Notes: a model not told the origin generated them from the sequence alone. Shown: positions 10,736-22,140, numbered from the stretch's first letter. The stretch is 64,000 nucleotides of DNA from Prorocentrum cordatum (GCA_963575745.1 CAUYUJ010009557.1:646005-710004); one strand, 5' to 3'. A program made the numbers and translations.

Positions 10736-11160
10736 TCCTCCCAGCGTGCGCAGAGGACGCTCCCTCAGAGACCACGACCTGAGACCTTCGTTGCCCGATC
10801 TCTTTGCCACGTTCCCTCGGACCAAATCGATCTCCGAGGCGCGAGACTAGCCTCTACAAGTATTTACAATTCCCCCCGCAATCCGGGATAATCGCGTATT
10901 TTTCGGCGGCCTTATTTGAAGACTGGGGTCCCGTCTTCGGGGAAGAACTACTTGTTTTCTCCGAGGCATCAGACGCGCAACAGCGACGACGCTACGACTC
11001 GACCACGACGACTCATACTGGTCATGCCCTAGTAACTCAGAAACTCGATTGATTTTCCTCACAAGCTCCATCCTCGAAGGACGGTTGAAGCTCAGAACCC
11101 ACGAGGGCCTTGAGAAAACCCATCCTCCAAAAACACATCCTCAGAAAGATTGTGAGCAAC
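10736..11160. other. Unassigned sequence
   Basis: Moderately GC-rich DNA between the C-run stretch and the first core repeat of the 11-kb cluster. I recognise no gene or repeat partner here. Confidence 0.4.
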
Positions 11161-11199
11161 GCTTCCGGCGAAGAATGTGCCGATGTATATGGTAATCCT

Positions 11200-11485
11200 T
11201 TACAAACGTGCTCAAAACTCCTCTGTCGCGCAGGGTAGCCCAGGAGGCGCTATTCCGTGGGAGACAGAGTCCCCCCACAGTATCCAGGCCGCCCAACAAC
11301 AAAGGCATAATAGTATCCTTCGAGACGACGACGACGCTTGCGACTACGATTAGGATTACGGTTGCGATTGCGGCTGCAGGCGAGACTACGACTACTACTA
11401 CTACCGAGACTGCAATCGCGATGATAACCACGACTACCCTCACGACTACAACCGCAGCAACTGTTTCATAGTGAAAGCCTCGTGA
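11200..11485 (+). repeat. Core repeat family S, copy 2 with NAC tail
   Basis: The core runs from about 11200 (cgtgctcaaaactcctctg) through tatccaggccgcccaacaac to about 11345. It is followed by a tail of GACGACGAC then loosely repeated ttgcgatt and ctacgact motifs. The next core copy begins at about 11488, giving a unit of roughly 285-320 bp. Confidence 0.6.
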
Positions 11486-11487
11486 GA

Positions 11488-11640
11488 CTATGCTCACCAA
11501 TCCTCTGGCGTGTAGGGTAACGCACAATGGTTTCTTCCGCGGAAAAAGAAACCCTAAGCATGATCCAGCCCGCCCCACGATAGAGGGCAACGGTCTCTGC
11601 CGCGGCGACGGCAACAACCACGACAACGACAACAACCACT
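11488..11640 (+). repeat. Core repeat family S, copy 3
   Basis: The core (atgctcaccaatcctctggc to gatccagcccgccccacg) ends in cgacaacgacaacaacc. Immediately afterwards the sequence turns into the ~3.5-kb AGT array. The position suggests the triplet tail of this repeat seeded the array. Confidence 0.6.
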
Positions 11641-11746
11641 TCGATAGTGGTAGTGGTGGTGGTAGTGAGTGGTAGTAGTAGTCACAGTGGAAATCGAATA
11701 TGTGAGAGTAGGGGTGGCCGTCGTAGTCGTAGTAGTAATAGTAGTC

Positions 11747-11801
<55 letters not shown>

Positions 11802-12017
11802 AAGTAGTAGTAGGAGTAGTAGTAGCAGTAGTAGTAGTAGTAGAAGAAGTGATAATAATAATAATATTAGTAGTGGTAGTAGTAGTCGTAGTGTTAGTCG
11901 TAGTAGTAGTAGTAGTAGTAGTCGTAGTAGCAGTAGTAGTAGTAGTAGTAGTCGTAGTAGTCTTAGTAATAGTAGTAGGAGTAGTAGTAGTCGTAGTAGT
12001 AATAGTAGTAGTAGTAA

Positions 12018-12050
<33 letters not shown>

Positions 12051-12231
12051 TAGTAGTAGTAGCAGAGGTAGTAGTAGTAATGGTAGTAGTAGTGGTAGTG
12101 GTAGTAGTAGTCGTCGTCGTAGTCGTAGTAATAGGAATAGAAATAGCAGTAGTCGTAGTCGTAGTAGTAGTCGTCGTCGTCGTCGTAGTAGTAGTCGTGG
12201 TGGTGGTAGTAGTAGTAGCAGCAGTAGTAGC

Positions 12232-12269
<38 letters not shown>

Positions 12270-12511
12270 ACGTGGCAAACAACGTAGTAGTGGCAGTAAG
12301 AAAAACTAGTGGTAGTGGTCGGACAAGTTGCAGTATCAGTAGACGTAGTAGTAGTATTAGTAAAGCGAAAGTAGTCGTAGTAATAGTAGTAGTGGTAGTA
12401 GTAGGAGTAATAGTAGTAGCGGTCGTAGTAGTAGTAGTAGTAGTAGTAGTCGTAGTAGTCGTAGTAGTAGTAGTAGTGGTAGGAGTTTGGGGTAGTGGCA
12501 GTAGCAGTAGC

Positions 12512-12549
<38 letters not shown>

Positions 12550-12566
12550 GGTGGTAGTAGTTGTAA

Positions 12567-12605
<39 letters not shown>

Positions 12606-12758
12606 ATCTAGTAGTCGTAGTAGTAGTCCTAGTCGTCGCCGTCGTCGTCGCAGTAGTAGAAGTGGTAATCGATGTGGTAATTGTAATAGTAGTAGTAATA
12701 GTAGTAGTAGTAGTCGTAGTAGTAGTCGTAGTAGTAGTAGTAGTAGTAGTAGGGGTAG

Positions 12759-12791
<33 letters not shown>

Positions 12792-12802
12792 CAGTGGTAG
12801 TC

Positions 12803-12878
<76 letters not shown>

Positions 12879-13157
12879 GGGTAGTACGTATTGGTCAAAG
12901 TAATCGTAGTAGTAGTGGTACTAGTAGTCGTAGTGGTGGTAGTGGTAGGTAGTAGTAGTACGAGTAGGACTAGCAGTATGACCACTAGCAGTAGTAGTAA
13001 AAGTAGTAGTAGGAGTGTAGTGGTGGAAGTAGCAGTAGTGGCCGTAATGATCTTATGATTGGTTATTGTCGTGGTCGTAGTAGTCGTCGTAGCAGCAGCA
13101 CTCGAACCAGGACCAATCGTGGTAGTGGTAGTGGTGGTGGTGGTGGTAGTAATCGTA

Positions 13158-13200
<43 letters not shown>

Positions 13201-13982
13201 CAGTAATGAAACAAGTAGTAATAATAGTAGTAGTAGCAGTAATCGTCGTCGTAATAGCAACAAAAATACTAGTAGCGGTAGTGGTCGCAGAAGTGGCGAT
13301 AGCCGTAATAGCCGCATGAATAGCAGTAGTGGTCGTAGTCGTAGAACTAGACGTAGCCACATGACTGATAGTAGGGGTCGTAGTCGTAGTCGTAGTAGCA
13401 GTGGTAGTCGTAGCCGGCATATGAATAATAGTCGTCGTGGTAGCGGCAGTACTGGTAGGAGTGGCAATCGTAGTCGTAGTAATAGTAAGAATCATAGTAG
13501 TAGTAGTCGTAGACGGAATCGTACTTGTAAACGTTGTGGTAACAATCGCAGCCACAGTCGTAAACGTAGTTGCGCTTGCAGCTGTATTCATAAACGCAGT
13601 GGTAATGAGAATGGCAGCAGCAGCAACAATAGTAGTAGAAGTTGTCGTAGTTATCCTAGTAGACGTAGTAGCAGCAGCCGTGGTAGCAGAAATAGTAGAA
13701 GTAGAAGTAGTGATCACAACAACCGTGGTAGCAAAGGTAGGATTCGATCGTAAAAGTAGTAGTAGTCGTAGTTGCTGGGGGAATGCTAATAATAGTGGTC
13801 GCAGCCGTAGTTATGAGACTGGCCGTAGTAGTGCTAGTAATGCTGGTGACCGTGCTAGAACTGCTGCTGGCAGTAGTAGCCGTAGTAGTAATAGTAATAG
13901 TCAGAACCATAAGAACTGATACTACCACTAGTGATCGTAGTAGCCGTAGTAGTACTAATCGTTGTAGCTGTGATAGCTGTAA

Positions 13983-14033
<51 letters not shown>

Positions 14034-14486
14034 GGGTAGGAGTAGTAGTAGTAGTAGTAGTAGTAGTAGAAGAAGAAGCAGTAGTAGTAAGAAGAGTCGA
14101 ACTAGGCGTCATAAGAAGACTCGCGATAACGGTAGTAGTAGTAGTAGTAGTAGTAGCAGTAGTAGTAATAGTAGCTGGAATAGTCGTCGTAGTAGTAGTA
14201 GTAGAAATAATAGCCGTCTCAGTAGTAGATTAGTAGTAGTAATAATAGTCGTAATAGTAATTCTAGTAGTACTAATAATATTAGAAATAGTAGGGGTAGT
14301 GATAGTAATGGTCGTAATCGAAGCCGTGGTATTTGTCCACGTGGTGCTAGTAGTGGTAGTAGAAGTAGTCGTGGTCATAAGGGTGATAATAGTGGCAATA
14401 GTAGTAGTGATAGTAGTCGTAAGACAGTAGTAGTGGCAGTACTCGTAGTTGTTTTAGACGTCGTAGTGGAAATAGTGATAGCAGTG

Positions 14487-14536
<50 letters not shown>

Positions 14537-14546
14537 TGTAGTAGTG

Positions 14547-14579
<33 letters not shown>

Positions 14580-15115
14580 ATAGTCGTAGAACAAGTTGTA
14601 ACAATAGTCGTAGCAGAAGTACTAGTAGTAGTAGTCGTAGTAATAGAAGTAGTGGTCGTAATCGTAGTCGTGGGAGTTGGTGTAATGGTACTAGTACTAG
14701 TTGTAGTATTAATCGTGATAGTAAGTGTAGTTGTAGCTATAGTGCTACTAGTCGTAGTAGTAGTAGTAGTCGTAGTAGTAGTAGTTGTAGTAGTAATAGT
14801 AGTAGTAGTAGTAGTAGTAGAAGAAGTAGCAGTCGCCAAAGTAGTAGTAGTAGTAGTAGTCGTAGTAGTAGTAGTAGTAGTATAAACAATAGTAGCAGTA
14901 GTAGTCGTAGTAGTAGTAGTAGTGGTAGTAGTCGTAGCAGTGGGAGTGCGAATAATAGTATCCGTACTGGGGTGGTCGCCGTAGTGGTTTTAGTACTGCA
15001 TATCATCATTCGAAGCAGTAGTAGTAGCAGTAGTAGTAGTAGTAGTAGCAGCAGTAGTAGTAGTAGTAGTCGTAGTAGTAGTAGTAGTTGGTGTCGTTGT
15101 GGTGGTAATGAGAAA
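11640..15115. repeat. Giant imperfect (AGT)n trinucleotide array
   Basis: About 3.5 kb consists almost entirely of AGT triplets on the + strand, with scattered CGT, GGT, AAT, AGC and AGG variants and short non-triplet breaks such as 12305-12365 and 14940-15000. On the + strand one phase is TAG (stop), while the GTA and AGT phases read as Val or Ser. On the minus strand ACT, CTA and TAC have no stop. That alone explains the many long poly-Val, poly-Ser, poly-Thr, poly-Leu and poly-Tyr frames, so I call no gene. Pure runs of a dozen or more triplets (for example about 11750-11800) sit between decayed parts, suggesting repeated slippage after substitutions. Confidence 0.92.
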
Positions 15116-15670
15116 TACTAGTCGTCGCAGAAGGAAGTTGTTGTCACTACCCCACTTTTCCTCCCTCCATACTCCTCCTCCTCGCACGTAGCCGCATCCA
15201 TACTCCTCCTTCCCCTCCTCAGGAGTAAGAACAATTTGAATCGTAATACTGACAGTACATGTAATAGTCACAGTAGTGGTAAGAGAAACAATCATAGCAA
15301 CAGTAAGTATGCATCCTCGTGTCATTCCCTAGAGGGGGGAGGAGGAGGAAGAGGTTTTAGGAGCAGTCCTATTCACCGCAGAGAGAAGCAGAGGGGGGGC
15401 CAAAACTAAAAGACCTTTCGCTGTTAACGCCCGTCACGGTCTTCTATGTTGAATATCGTCTGGCTACTGTCCTCGAGGGCGGTCTCCGGAGGTCTGCAGG
15501 GGCCCCGTGGTGGGCTGAGGTCACAACAGGGATATGCAAAACAATACTCCCAAACCGTTCGTCTGCCTCCAGCATCCTTTTTCCCATAGGTTCAACTCCT
15601 CCCTGCCGCACCCCGAGACGTGTCAGTAGGGCGCTCACCGCATATGATGTTGAAGCATACTCTTTGGAAG
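15116..15670. other. Unassigned sequence after AGT array
   Basis: C/T-rich stretch at about 15150-15225, then AT-richer DNA to 15310, then mixed DNA. No gene recognised. Confidence 0.4.
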
Positions 15671-15674
15671 AGTC

Positions 15675-16330
15675 TTCCGGATTGAGGGCGGGCCGATCTT
15701 AAGGCATGATTCTCGCAGTAGCGCCGCGCACATTCATCCTCACAGTCTGCAGTGGTTTCCATGTTTAATGGAGGCTCCTTTTCAAAATGAGGCTCTCGCC
15801 TCAGCGCAGCGCGCAGTCGTCATAATAGTACCCAGGAGCTTCACGAATGGAGGGCGGCTCGTGTTCAAAATGTGGCCCTCGCCTCAGCACCGAGCACATC
15901 CGTCCTGGACGTTTGCAAGAGTCTCACGGATGGAGGACGGCTCTTTTTCAGAATGTGGCTCTCGCCTCAGCGCTGCGCACATTCGTTTTGACAATACATG
16001 GAAAGTTGGCGGGGTCTTACCGTTAACGTTCCAGGTATGATGTTCTGGTAAAGACAGTCATGGCGCCACAGTCACGTTGATTCGCGGAGATGGAATCCCA
16101 GGAGTCGCGTTCTGGCGCGATTCAGGATCGTCAGGACGCAACAATGGAGTTGATTCGTGGCGGTGAAGTCCAAGGAGTAGTGTTTTGGCACGATCGAAGA
16201 TTCTCAGACGGTCGTCTTCGAACGGAACGGGGCACTTCCAGCATGAACATGAATTCGCGTAGCGACCTACAGGGACCTTGGAGGGAGGATTGATTGATAC
16301 ATCGTTGACGCGTTTTGGGTTCAAACTTGT
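15675..16330 (+). repeat. Composite repeat with 83-bp and ~72-bp arrays, copy 2
   Basis: Same order as 3455-4175. First come about four units with ggctcctttttcaaaatg-type markers near 15691, 15773, 15856 and 15939 (82-83 base spacing). Then three units marked by ttctggc near 16042, 16109 and 16182. Then a tail with ctcagacggtcgtcttcg and gcgacctacagggacc. Same orientation and same end point next to C/T-rich DNA as copy 1. The pair indicates a dispersed element, not one local satellite. Confidence 0.75.
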
Positions 16331-16382
16331 CCTCCTCCTCCTCCTCCTCCTCCTCCTGCTCGTCCTCTTCCCTCTCCTCCTG
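16329..16382. repeat. (TCC)n microsatellite
   Basis: TCC triplets, the first dozen nearly perfect, directly at the end of the composite repeat. Confidence 0.85.
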
Positions 16383-17039
16383 GACTGCTGCCGCGCCGGG
16401 CAGCCTGAACCTTGCACATCGCCTCGTAGGACAAAGCGGGCGACTGCGCCTCGCTGAACTCCCGGGCCAAGAACCTGCCCGGGGTCCCCGGTCCCCGAGC
16501 GGTCCGGTGACCACACCGTCTGGTGAACTCGAGGTGGTGCGGGGTGAGCGGACTGCCGGGGGACTCGGGCCTCTCCCCGAGGACGTCTCGAGCGCTCGGG
16601 GCCTCCCAGGCCCCCAAGCCGTCCGGTGATGGATCGTCCAGACGGTCCACAGAAGGCAACTATCTATGCCACATCCCTGGCCAAGGGCATGCTGAGCCGT
16701 GGGGTTGGCGTTTTGACCTCCCGATCGAGGACAGGAATTTATATACGGCTGGTTCCTCCTTCCGAAGTGGACGCTGGTCTCTGACGCCGCGTGACTCGTT
16801 CAACCTTGACTCCGTTGGGGGGCCCAAGAGATATACACCACCACCACCTGCCTCTCCACCTCCCTCCCGCTGGAAAGAGGAGGAAGGGGGGAATCGACGT
16901 GGTGGTGGCGTATATTCTTTGGGCCCCCATCCGTCAGCCCAAATCATTCGACATCGGGCCACATCTGGGTCAATGGCAACGCTTAGCCTTGAACGCCCCG
17001 CCGCGTCAAACCGGCGCGAACCTGCCGTGCATCATCCTT
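16383..17039. other. Unassigned DNA with a long inverted repeat
   Basis: No gene recognised. The sequence around 16830-16920 shows an inverted pair: ggcccaagagatatacacca (16820s) matches the reverse complement of the region ending tatattctttgggcc near 16923. Between the arms are a CCT-rich and a GGA-rich half. This gives a ~105-bp foldback that could be another small inverted-repeat element. Confidence 0.45.
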
Positions 17040-17195
17040 ACCAGCCTGGAACACATCCCTATCCCTATGCTGGGCACCTCCTCATCACGATGCCAATTCT
17101 TAGGGATTCCCTTCTGTTTTGAGGGCGAATCCCTAAGATTGTCATCGCCTTTTGGCGTGTCAATCTTAGGGAGAGGGATACGTTCGAGGCTGGTA
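17040..17195 (+). mobile_element. MITE family D, copy 1
   Basis: About 156 bp. The left end, accagcctggaacacatccc followed by tatccct, is inverted at the right end (agggagagggatacgttcga then ggctggt). The interior contains ccctaagattgtcatcgcc and ttttggcgtgtcaatctta. A copy in the opposite orientation lies at 49776-49929. TA dinucleotides sit on both sides of this copy, which may or may not be a target duplication. Confidence 0.7.
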
Positions 17196-17234
17196 AATCC
17201 CAGGGCCCAGGACAACCCTGGTCAGGGACGGTGG

Positions 17235-17425
17235 CAGGCAAGATCCGTGACATCGAATCGGGCGGCCGGACCGAATCGGAAAGGGTGCGTCGGATCGGGC
17301 TGCGTCAGCACGGAGTCAACTCGAACTGGGTATCGGCCGCGCCAGGATGCGCAACGGGCCGTGACAGCGCCACGCGAACATCGGACCGCATCGGATCGCC
17401 GGAGTGCCGCTATCGAATCGGACCA
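17235..17425. repeat. GAATCG-rich dispersed repeat family C, copy 2
   Basis: Shares with 6846-6990 the ordered landmarks gcgtcagcacggagtc, gcgccaggatgcgcaacg and catcggaccgcatcggatcg, plus flanking gaatcgg repeats. Non-coding. Confidence 0.55.
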
Positions 17426-17429
17426 GGCC

Positions 17430-17770
17430 CTCTGAAGGCAAAGGGCGTCTAAGAAGGCAGAGGGCCTCTTTGGAGCCCTCCCGACCCCGGAAAAACCTTA
17501 TCAGACACTGCCTGGCCCCTCTAAGAAGGTCCCTGCCTTCTGCGCAGACCACCACCATGTCGAAGGCTGCCCCGCTGGGGAAAACAAAAGGTACAGATAC
17601 CGCTACTCCCCAGACCTCTCCCCGGGTGCGTTCAGGCCAAAATTTCGAGGCCAATCCAGCGGTGGTGACGAAGGCCTCTCAGAAGGCCCAAAAAGGGAAA
17701 AACGGGCGAAAGGTAGCGATATTGGTACCTTTTCCTCCTCTGACTCCTTGCGCGTGCCGCCATCGGGGAT
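17430..17770. other. Unassigned sequence
   Basis: Short stretches such as aaggcctctcagaaggccc look like small internal inverted repeats. No gene recognised. Confidence 0.35.
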
Positions 17771-17774
17771 CTAC

Positions 17775-17940
17775 TGACCTGGGTCAATCCACGCCCGGGT
17801 CAGTCAGGCCTCGCACGATCCGGCAGGATCCTGCACCCAAACCCAGGTTAGTGCACCCCTGGCGCTGCAGGATCCTGCAAGATCTGGTGCTCTGGCTGAC
17901 TCCCATTTGCATTGACCCCTGTCTCTTACAGCTCGATGCC
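17775..17940 (+). repeat. Dispersed repeat family H, copy 1
   Basis: Landmarks are gatctactgacctgggt, several ggatcctgca palindromic motifs and ggtgctctggctgac, closing with cattgaccc. The same order recurs at about 19395-19580. Non-coding. Confidence 0.65.
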
Positions 17941-18304
17941 GTGACGTGAATTGGCGGCCCGGCGTGAGCCAAGACAGCGAAGAGGAGGCCAGGCGAAGAG
18001 TCGACGGGGGCGGAGAGCCCCTCTGGGCGCAGCCCGCGGTGCCCAGACATCTATCACTGCACCGACCTTGCAGACGTGCTGCAGCGGAATGTTGCGTGGA
18101 TTCCTGTCAATGCAAAGACCCGAAACGGCGAATGAAAAAAGAATGAATATCGCGTGGATTTGTTTTGGTCTTCACCCCTGGCCCAACAAAATCCGCACGA
18201 AACTCACCTCGCAATCCGCAACGCAACTCTCCAAGACACTCCGGGCCCATCCTGTTGTTTTCCAAACGGAATCCGCTCTGCGATGCCGGCGCCATGACTG
18301 AAGG

Positions 18305-18470
18305 GGCCCCAGGACACACACATGAACACACACACACACAAATAACAGGATTCCCCATATTTCCCTACATTTTCTGGGCTTTCGTCTTTCCCCCCACTGC
18401 CCATATTTTCCCATATTTTCCTGGGAGTCGACGATTAATTGTGTCTGTGTTTTTTCCCTCCTGAATGACA
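18305..18470 (+). repeat. Dispersed repeat family B, copy 2
   Basis: Nearly the same block as 9128-9292 (ggattccccatatttccc, then cctgggagtcgacgattaat, then tgtgtctgtg). It is preceded in both copies by acacacaaataa-type sequence and a ggggcccc/aggacacac motif, so the shared block may begin some 40 bases earlier. Confidence 0.75.
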
Positions 18471-19040
18471 TCTCCAACCGCGAATCACAACTAGGACCGC
18501 ACTCGGCCCCCAGAGGCCCGCTTCTTGAGCCCTCGACCCCACCAGGACGAGCCTCTTCCGCGACGACCCCCTCCAACACTCGAGACCCCCCCCCCTGGAG
18601 GCCGCCTGCCCACGTGCTGGAGCGATGCGAGGAGGCCGCCACGGCAGGCGCTGGCTTTCTAGGGGTCACATATGATCTCTTGAAGAGAAATCAAACGTTT
18701 CAAACGCACCATGGAATCTGCATTGAACAAATAACTTCGCCCATATGGCCCAAGGGGGGGCCAGGGCGAACCTGCAGAAAACGATACTGGAAACCACACA
18801 GACAAGTGGGCGCCACCGCCGAAAAAAACGGGGCGGGGCCCAGAACCCTCAGGCCCCCTGGCGATCACGACGGGGAGAGGTGTCGCCACTTTCGACCCCT
18901 CCGGGGGGCCCTGCCCAGGCCTCGAGACCGCCACGAAACGGTTCGGGGAGAGAAGAGAACCGGTCCAGGGGGAATGGGCCGAGACCTCTGGGGGTTGACG
19001 TGGCGAAACATCGGGAGCGGCCAAAAGGGGGGTATCCAAG
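18471..19040. other. Unassigned GC-rich DNA
   Basis: No gene recognised. Overlapping frames on both strands are domain-free. Confidence 0.4.
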
Positions 19041-19044
19041 CCGG

Positions 19045-19205
19045 GGGGGGGACAAATCATGACTGGCGGCATGTGCGCGGCCCAGCGGGGGGGCCAGGGA
19101 CGTAGCGGAACAAGAAGGGGCGCCATGAAATCTGGGGAAATACCATGGCCCCCGCCATGATATCCCCCCCCCCAGTCATCACCCCCCTCTTTGCCGCCCC
19201 CGAAA
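19045..19205 (+). mobile_element. Short dispersed element family G, copy 1
   Basis: Begins near aaatcatgactggcggcatg and ends near gccgccccc. It contains gcgccatgaaatctgggg and catggcccccgccatgatat. The atcatg at one end and catgat near the other give an inverted flavour. A same-orientation copy lies at about 41690-41855. Confidence 0.6.
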
Positions 19206-19394
19206 ACATGAAACAATCATGACGTCGGGGGTCTGGGAACTGGGCGGGGAGAATACCGGAAACCAGGAAGACGACAACAACGACGACGACGAAGGCGCGC
19301 CGTTCGCATGTGCATCTTCTGCGAGCACCCGCGCTGTAACCTGACGTGGCCCCCCGCGAGGTATGGACCAGCTTCCCCTAGACTGGCTTCCCTC

Positions 19395-19580
19395 CCTTCC
19401 TCGGGGATCCACTGACCATCCGGGTTAGTCGATCTTTGCAGGATCCTGCAAAATCCTGCAGGATCCTGCGCGCGGGCCTGGGCCTGTGCGCCCCTGGCCC
19501 TGCCGGCTCCTGCAGGACCCGGTGCTCTGGCTGACCCCGTTCGCATTGACCACCGCCTCTCGGGTCGGGCGAAAGGGGGG
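19395..19580 (+). repeat. Dispersed repeat family H, copy 2
   Basis: Matches 17775-17940 in the order gatccactgacc, then tandem tgcaggatcctgca motifs (a 14-base perfect palindrome), then cccggtgctctggctgac, then cattgacc. Confidence 0.65.
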
Positions 19581-19600
19581 GATAGCAAAGGAAGGGGGGG

Positions 19601-19631
19601 GGGAAAATCAGCTCACGTAGCTGATTTTCCC
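19601..19631. other. Perfect 13-bp stem hairpin
   Basis: gggaaaatcagct is followed after the five bases cacgt by its exact reverse complement (agctgattttccc). No U-tract or neighbouring gene identifies it as a terminator. It may be the tip of a small inverted-repeat element. Confidence 0.7.
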
Positions 19632-20833
19632 GGCGCCTCCTGGTGCCGGAGGCGGCTATGCATCGAGGAATGGGCCCCTCGGTGAGGCCGATACCAGCTG
19701 CATGCAGCAAATTTCGTACCCCCCCCCTTTCCCAATCCCCCCCTTTCGCCGGGCCCGAGCCTCTTGAGCTCCGACGTCCGTCCGCTGTGGACGGCCTCGG
19801 AGCCCTGCGACGCCCCCCGGAGGCCGCGACGGGGCGCCAAGTCTTTGGCCGAGGCGCTCTCTGAGCGGCGCGAACAGGCCCGAAGGAGCCCAGGATTGGG
19901 CGGGGAGAGGGCCGGGAGCGACGACGACGAGGGCGCGCGGCGCGCCTGTGCATCTTCTCCGTGCGCCCGCTGTACCCCACGCGCGCGGCGGCGTTTCCCG
20001 ACTGGTCCTCCTTGGCCGGGGAGGCTTTGGGCGTTGCCCGACGTGGGGGGGGGCGATCAGTGGGGGGCCACAGAACGTCACCCTTTGGTGCCCCCTTTTC
20101 GGCCGCGCGTAAGAGTGACCCTGGGTGTAAGAGTGCCCTTGGGTGCGCGGCTCATTGGGGGCCGCGGGGGGGCCAACTCACAAGCGCGCAAGACGCCACC
20201 ATCGCATCGCGTTCGGCGATAGGGGGAGACCCGATGGGCCCGCACCAGAGGTCACTCCGGCGCAAGGTCACTCCGAGACCCCCGACGTCATGATTTTTTT
20301 CATGACGCGACCCCCAGAGGTCCGGACCCATTCCCCGGGACCGGCTTTTCATCCTGAGTCGTTTTTTGACGGTCCTGAGGGCCGGTAAGGGTCCCCAGAG
20401 GCCGAAATTAGCGAAAAACCTCGCGTCGTGATTTTTTCATGACTCGAGGGGGTCTGGGCTCTTAGGTGTAGTCGACTCCTGGGGCACATCTGAGGCACCC
20501 TGGGTGCGCGAAAGGTGCAACGCCCGAGGGGGTGGCGCGCGCTCCGCCCCGGCGGGGGGCAGATCGGGCCCCGCCGGCCCAGGCCCGAAAGGCACCGGAC
20601 CCGAAGATGCCATGCGAGAGCGTCGCCCCTGCACCGCGCCGTGGCTCGGCACACCCGAGGCCGAGCTCCAGCTGAGTACAGTCGGACTTGATGGGACAGG
20701 ACACGCGAGAGGACACAAGACCCTTCCGAGGGCCACACTGCCGTAGGAATGCAGGGGGCACGGGTCGCGAGGCACAGGACACAAGGGCACCCTTGACTTG
20801 GCAGGGTCGACCTACTAATCCGGGCCGACTGTA
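19632..20833. other. Unassigned GC-rich DNA
   Basis: No gene recognised. A small cgacgacgac tract lies near 19920. A palindromic catgattttttcatg segment occurs near 20289-20303 and a related catg motif recurs near 20430-20445. Frames on both strands lack domains. Confidence 0.35.
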
Positions 20834-21047
20834 TTTTGGACGCCCGACATGGGTACGGAAAGGATGGGTACAATGCCCAACAGCAGTTCATGTTCATTTT
20901 GAACAGGACTCGCTGTCCACGCCGCCGCGGCCTGTGTCCATTCGAGGCAGAGGGCCGCCTGCCCAACAGCGGCCGCTGTTAGTTTGGGACAACATTTGTT
21001 GTTGGGCATTGGACCCATTCTTTCCGTGCCCATTTCGGGCGTCCAAA
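20834..21047. mobile_element. MITE-like element with ~55-bp inverted ends
   Basis: The left end runs ttttggacgcccgacatggg, tacggaaaggatgggt, acaatgcccaacag. It matches the reverse complement of the right end (tttggacgcccgaaatgggc, acggaaagaatgggt, ccaatgcccaaca) with only a few differences over about 55 bases. TGTA directly precedes the left end (20830-20833) and directly follows the right end (21048-21051), a plausible 4-bp target duplication. No coding capacity. Confidence 0.8.
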
Positions 21048-21051
21048 TGTA

Positions 21052-22140
21052 TGGCGCGTGGATGTTCCTCCCTGAGGGCCGGAAAACTGTGCACCGTACC
21101 ATTCCTGCGTCGAGGGCCGTCACCTCCTCGGGAACCGCCAACGCTGCAGACTTCTGGGGCCGCGGCGCCCCGCCTCCTGCCCCCTGGTGCGGCCCTGGCG
21201 CCCAAGCCAAACCCGTATGATCAGGACGAGAAGGCGAAACAGACAGCAGATAAGGACAGCAATATAATGACGAGGGGAAGGATAAAGATGTGTAGGGATA
21301 AGCGGATGGCGAAAGGCATAGGAAACTGAGACCCAGTGTCAACCGATCTCGTGCCAGTCAGACAGTGACGGTATCGAGCGCGGTGGCGGAGGCACGGTCA
21401 AGACACCCTCTTGTTGCACCCGTTGCATGTGAGCGGACTGCAGCTCTGTTGCATTTTCCTATATCATGGGAGAGGGCGTCGTCGCTGAGATCATCCCTAT
21501 CGATTTCCTTCGTCTGAGGCGCCTTCTTCCTCCTGCATGTGTTCCTCCCCCTGCTCCCCATGCGTCAGGAGGCACATGTGTCACGCGACTCCATTGCGGG
21601 CTCGCCCAAAACTGTTCCTCCCCGTGCACGGAGCCACGACGCCACCGCCAGCGCACCACATCCAATCGACGCTCACAAAATAGACGGTGCCTGACAACAC
21701 CTGGCTGAGTAAGCTCGGCGTTCGGAATGGGGATGGCAAGAAAGAGAAGGACGAAGAGGAATAACGATATGCTCCTCGTCCATGCCGCCAGTGACTACTG
21801 CGCCCATGGAGGCCGGGGCGTTGATGACGAGCTGCCTCTTCACTCTGGCGGTATGGCGTCACTGCTCCGACTTCCCCACGACGCTGGCAAAACAGAGCAA
21901 GCATCGAACATGCAATGCCCGTGCGTGCAACGCCACGCCAAAAATAGAACGCGGCACGCGGCTTGTTCGTGAATTCGATGTCTGCACGTCTCTCTAAGCT
22001 ACAAACGCAAAAGAATGGACTTAACACGAGAAATGCCGCGCACACGGTCTCGATCCACAACGTCATCGCCCCCAACCGCGATAGCTCTGAAGAGGGGCAA
22101 CCCTAACTGCGAAAGGTCTTAACCCCCCCGAAGACAATTA
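21052..22140. other. Unassigned, moderately GC-rich DNA
   Basis: No gene recognised. A minus-strand frame at 21581-22075 (164 codons) has mixed composition but no domain I know and no support from neighbours. I leave it uncalled. Confidence 0.35.

Noticed and set aside
11669-12952. 427-codon + frame of mostly Val
   Set aside because: It is the GTA phase of the AGT array. Long open frames are expected there because only the TAG phase contains stops.
12629-13717. 362-codon minus frame rich in Thr, Leu and Tyr
   Set aside because: Complement of the AGT array; ACT, CTA and TAC include no stop codon.
19601-19631. Hairpin as a transcription terminator
   Set aside because: No adjacent gene and no T-run follows. 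The eukaryotic context makes this reading unlikely.
21581-22075. 164-codon minus frame with mixed composition
   Set aside because: No recognisable domain, no repeat copies to compare, and other frames overlap. Not enough evidence to call a gene.
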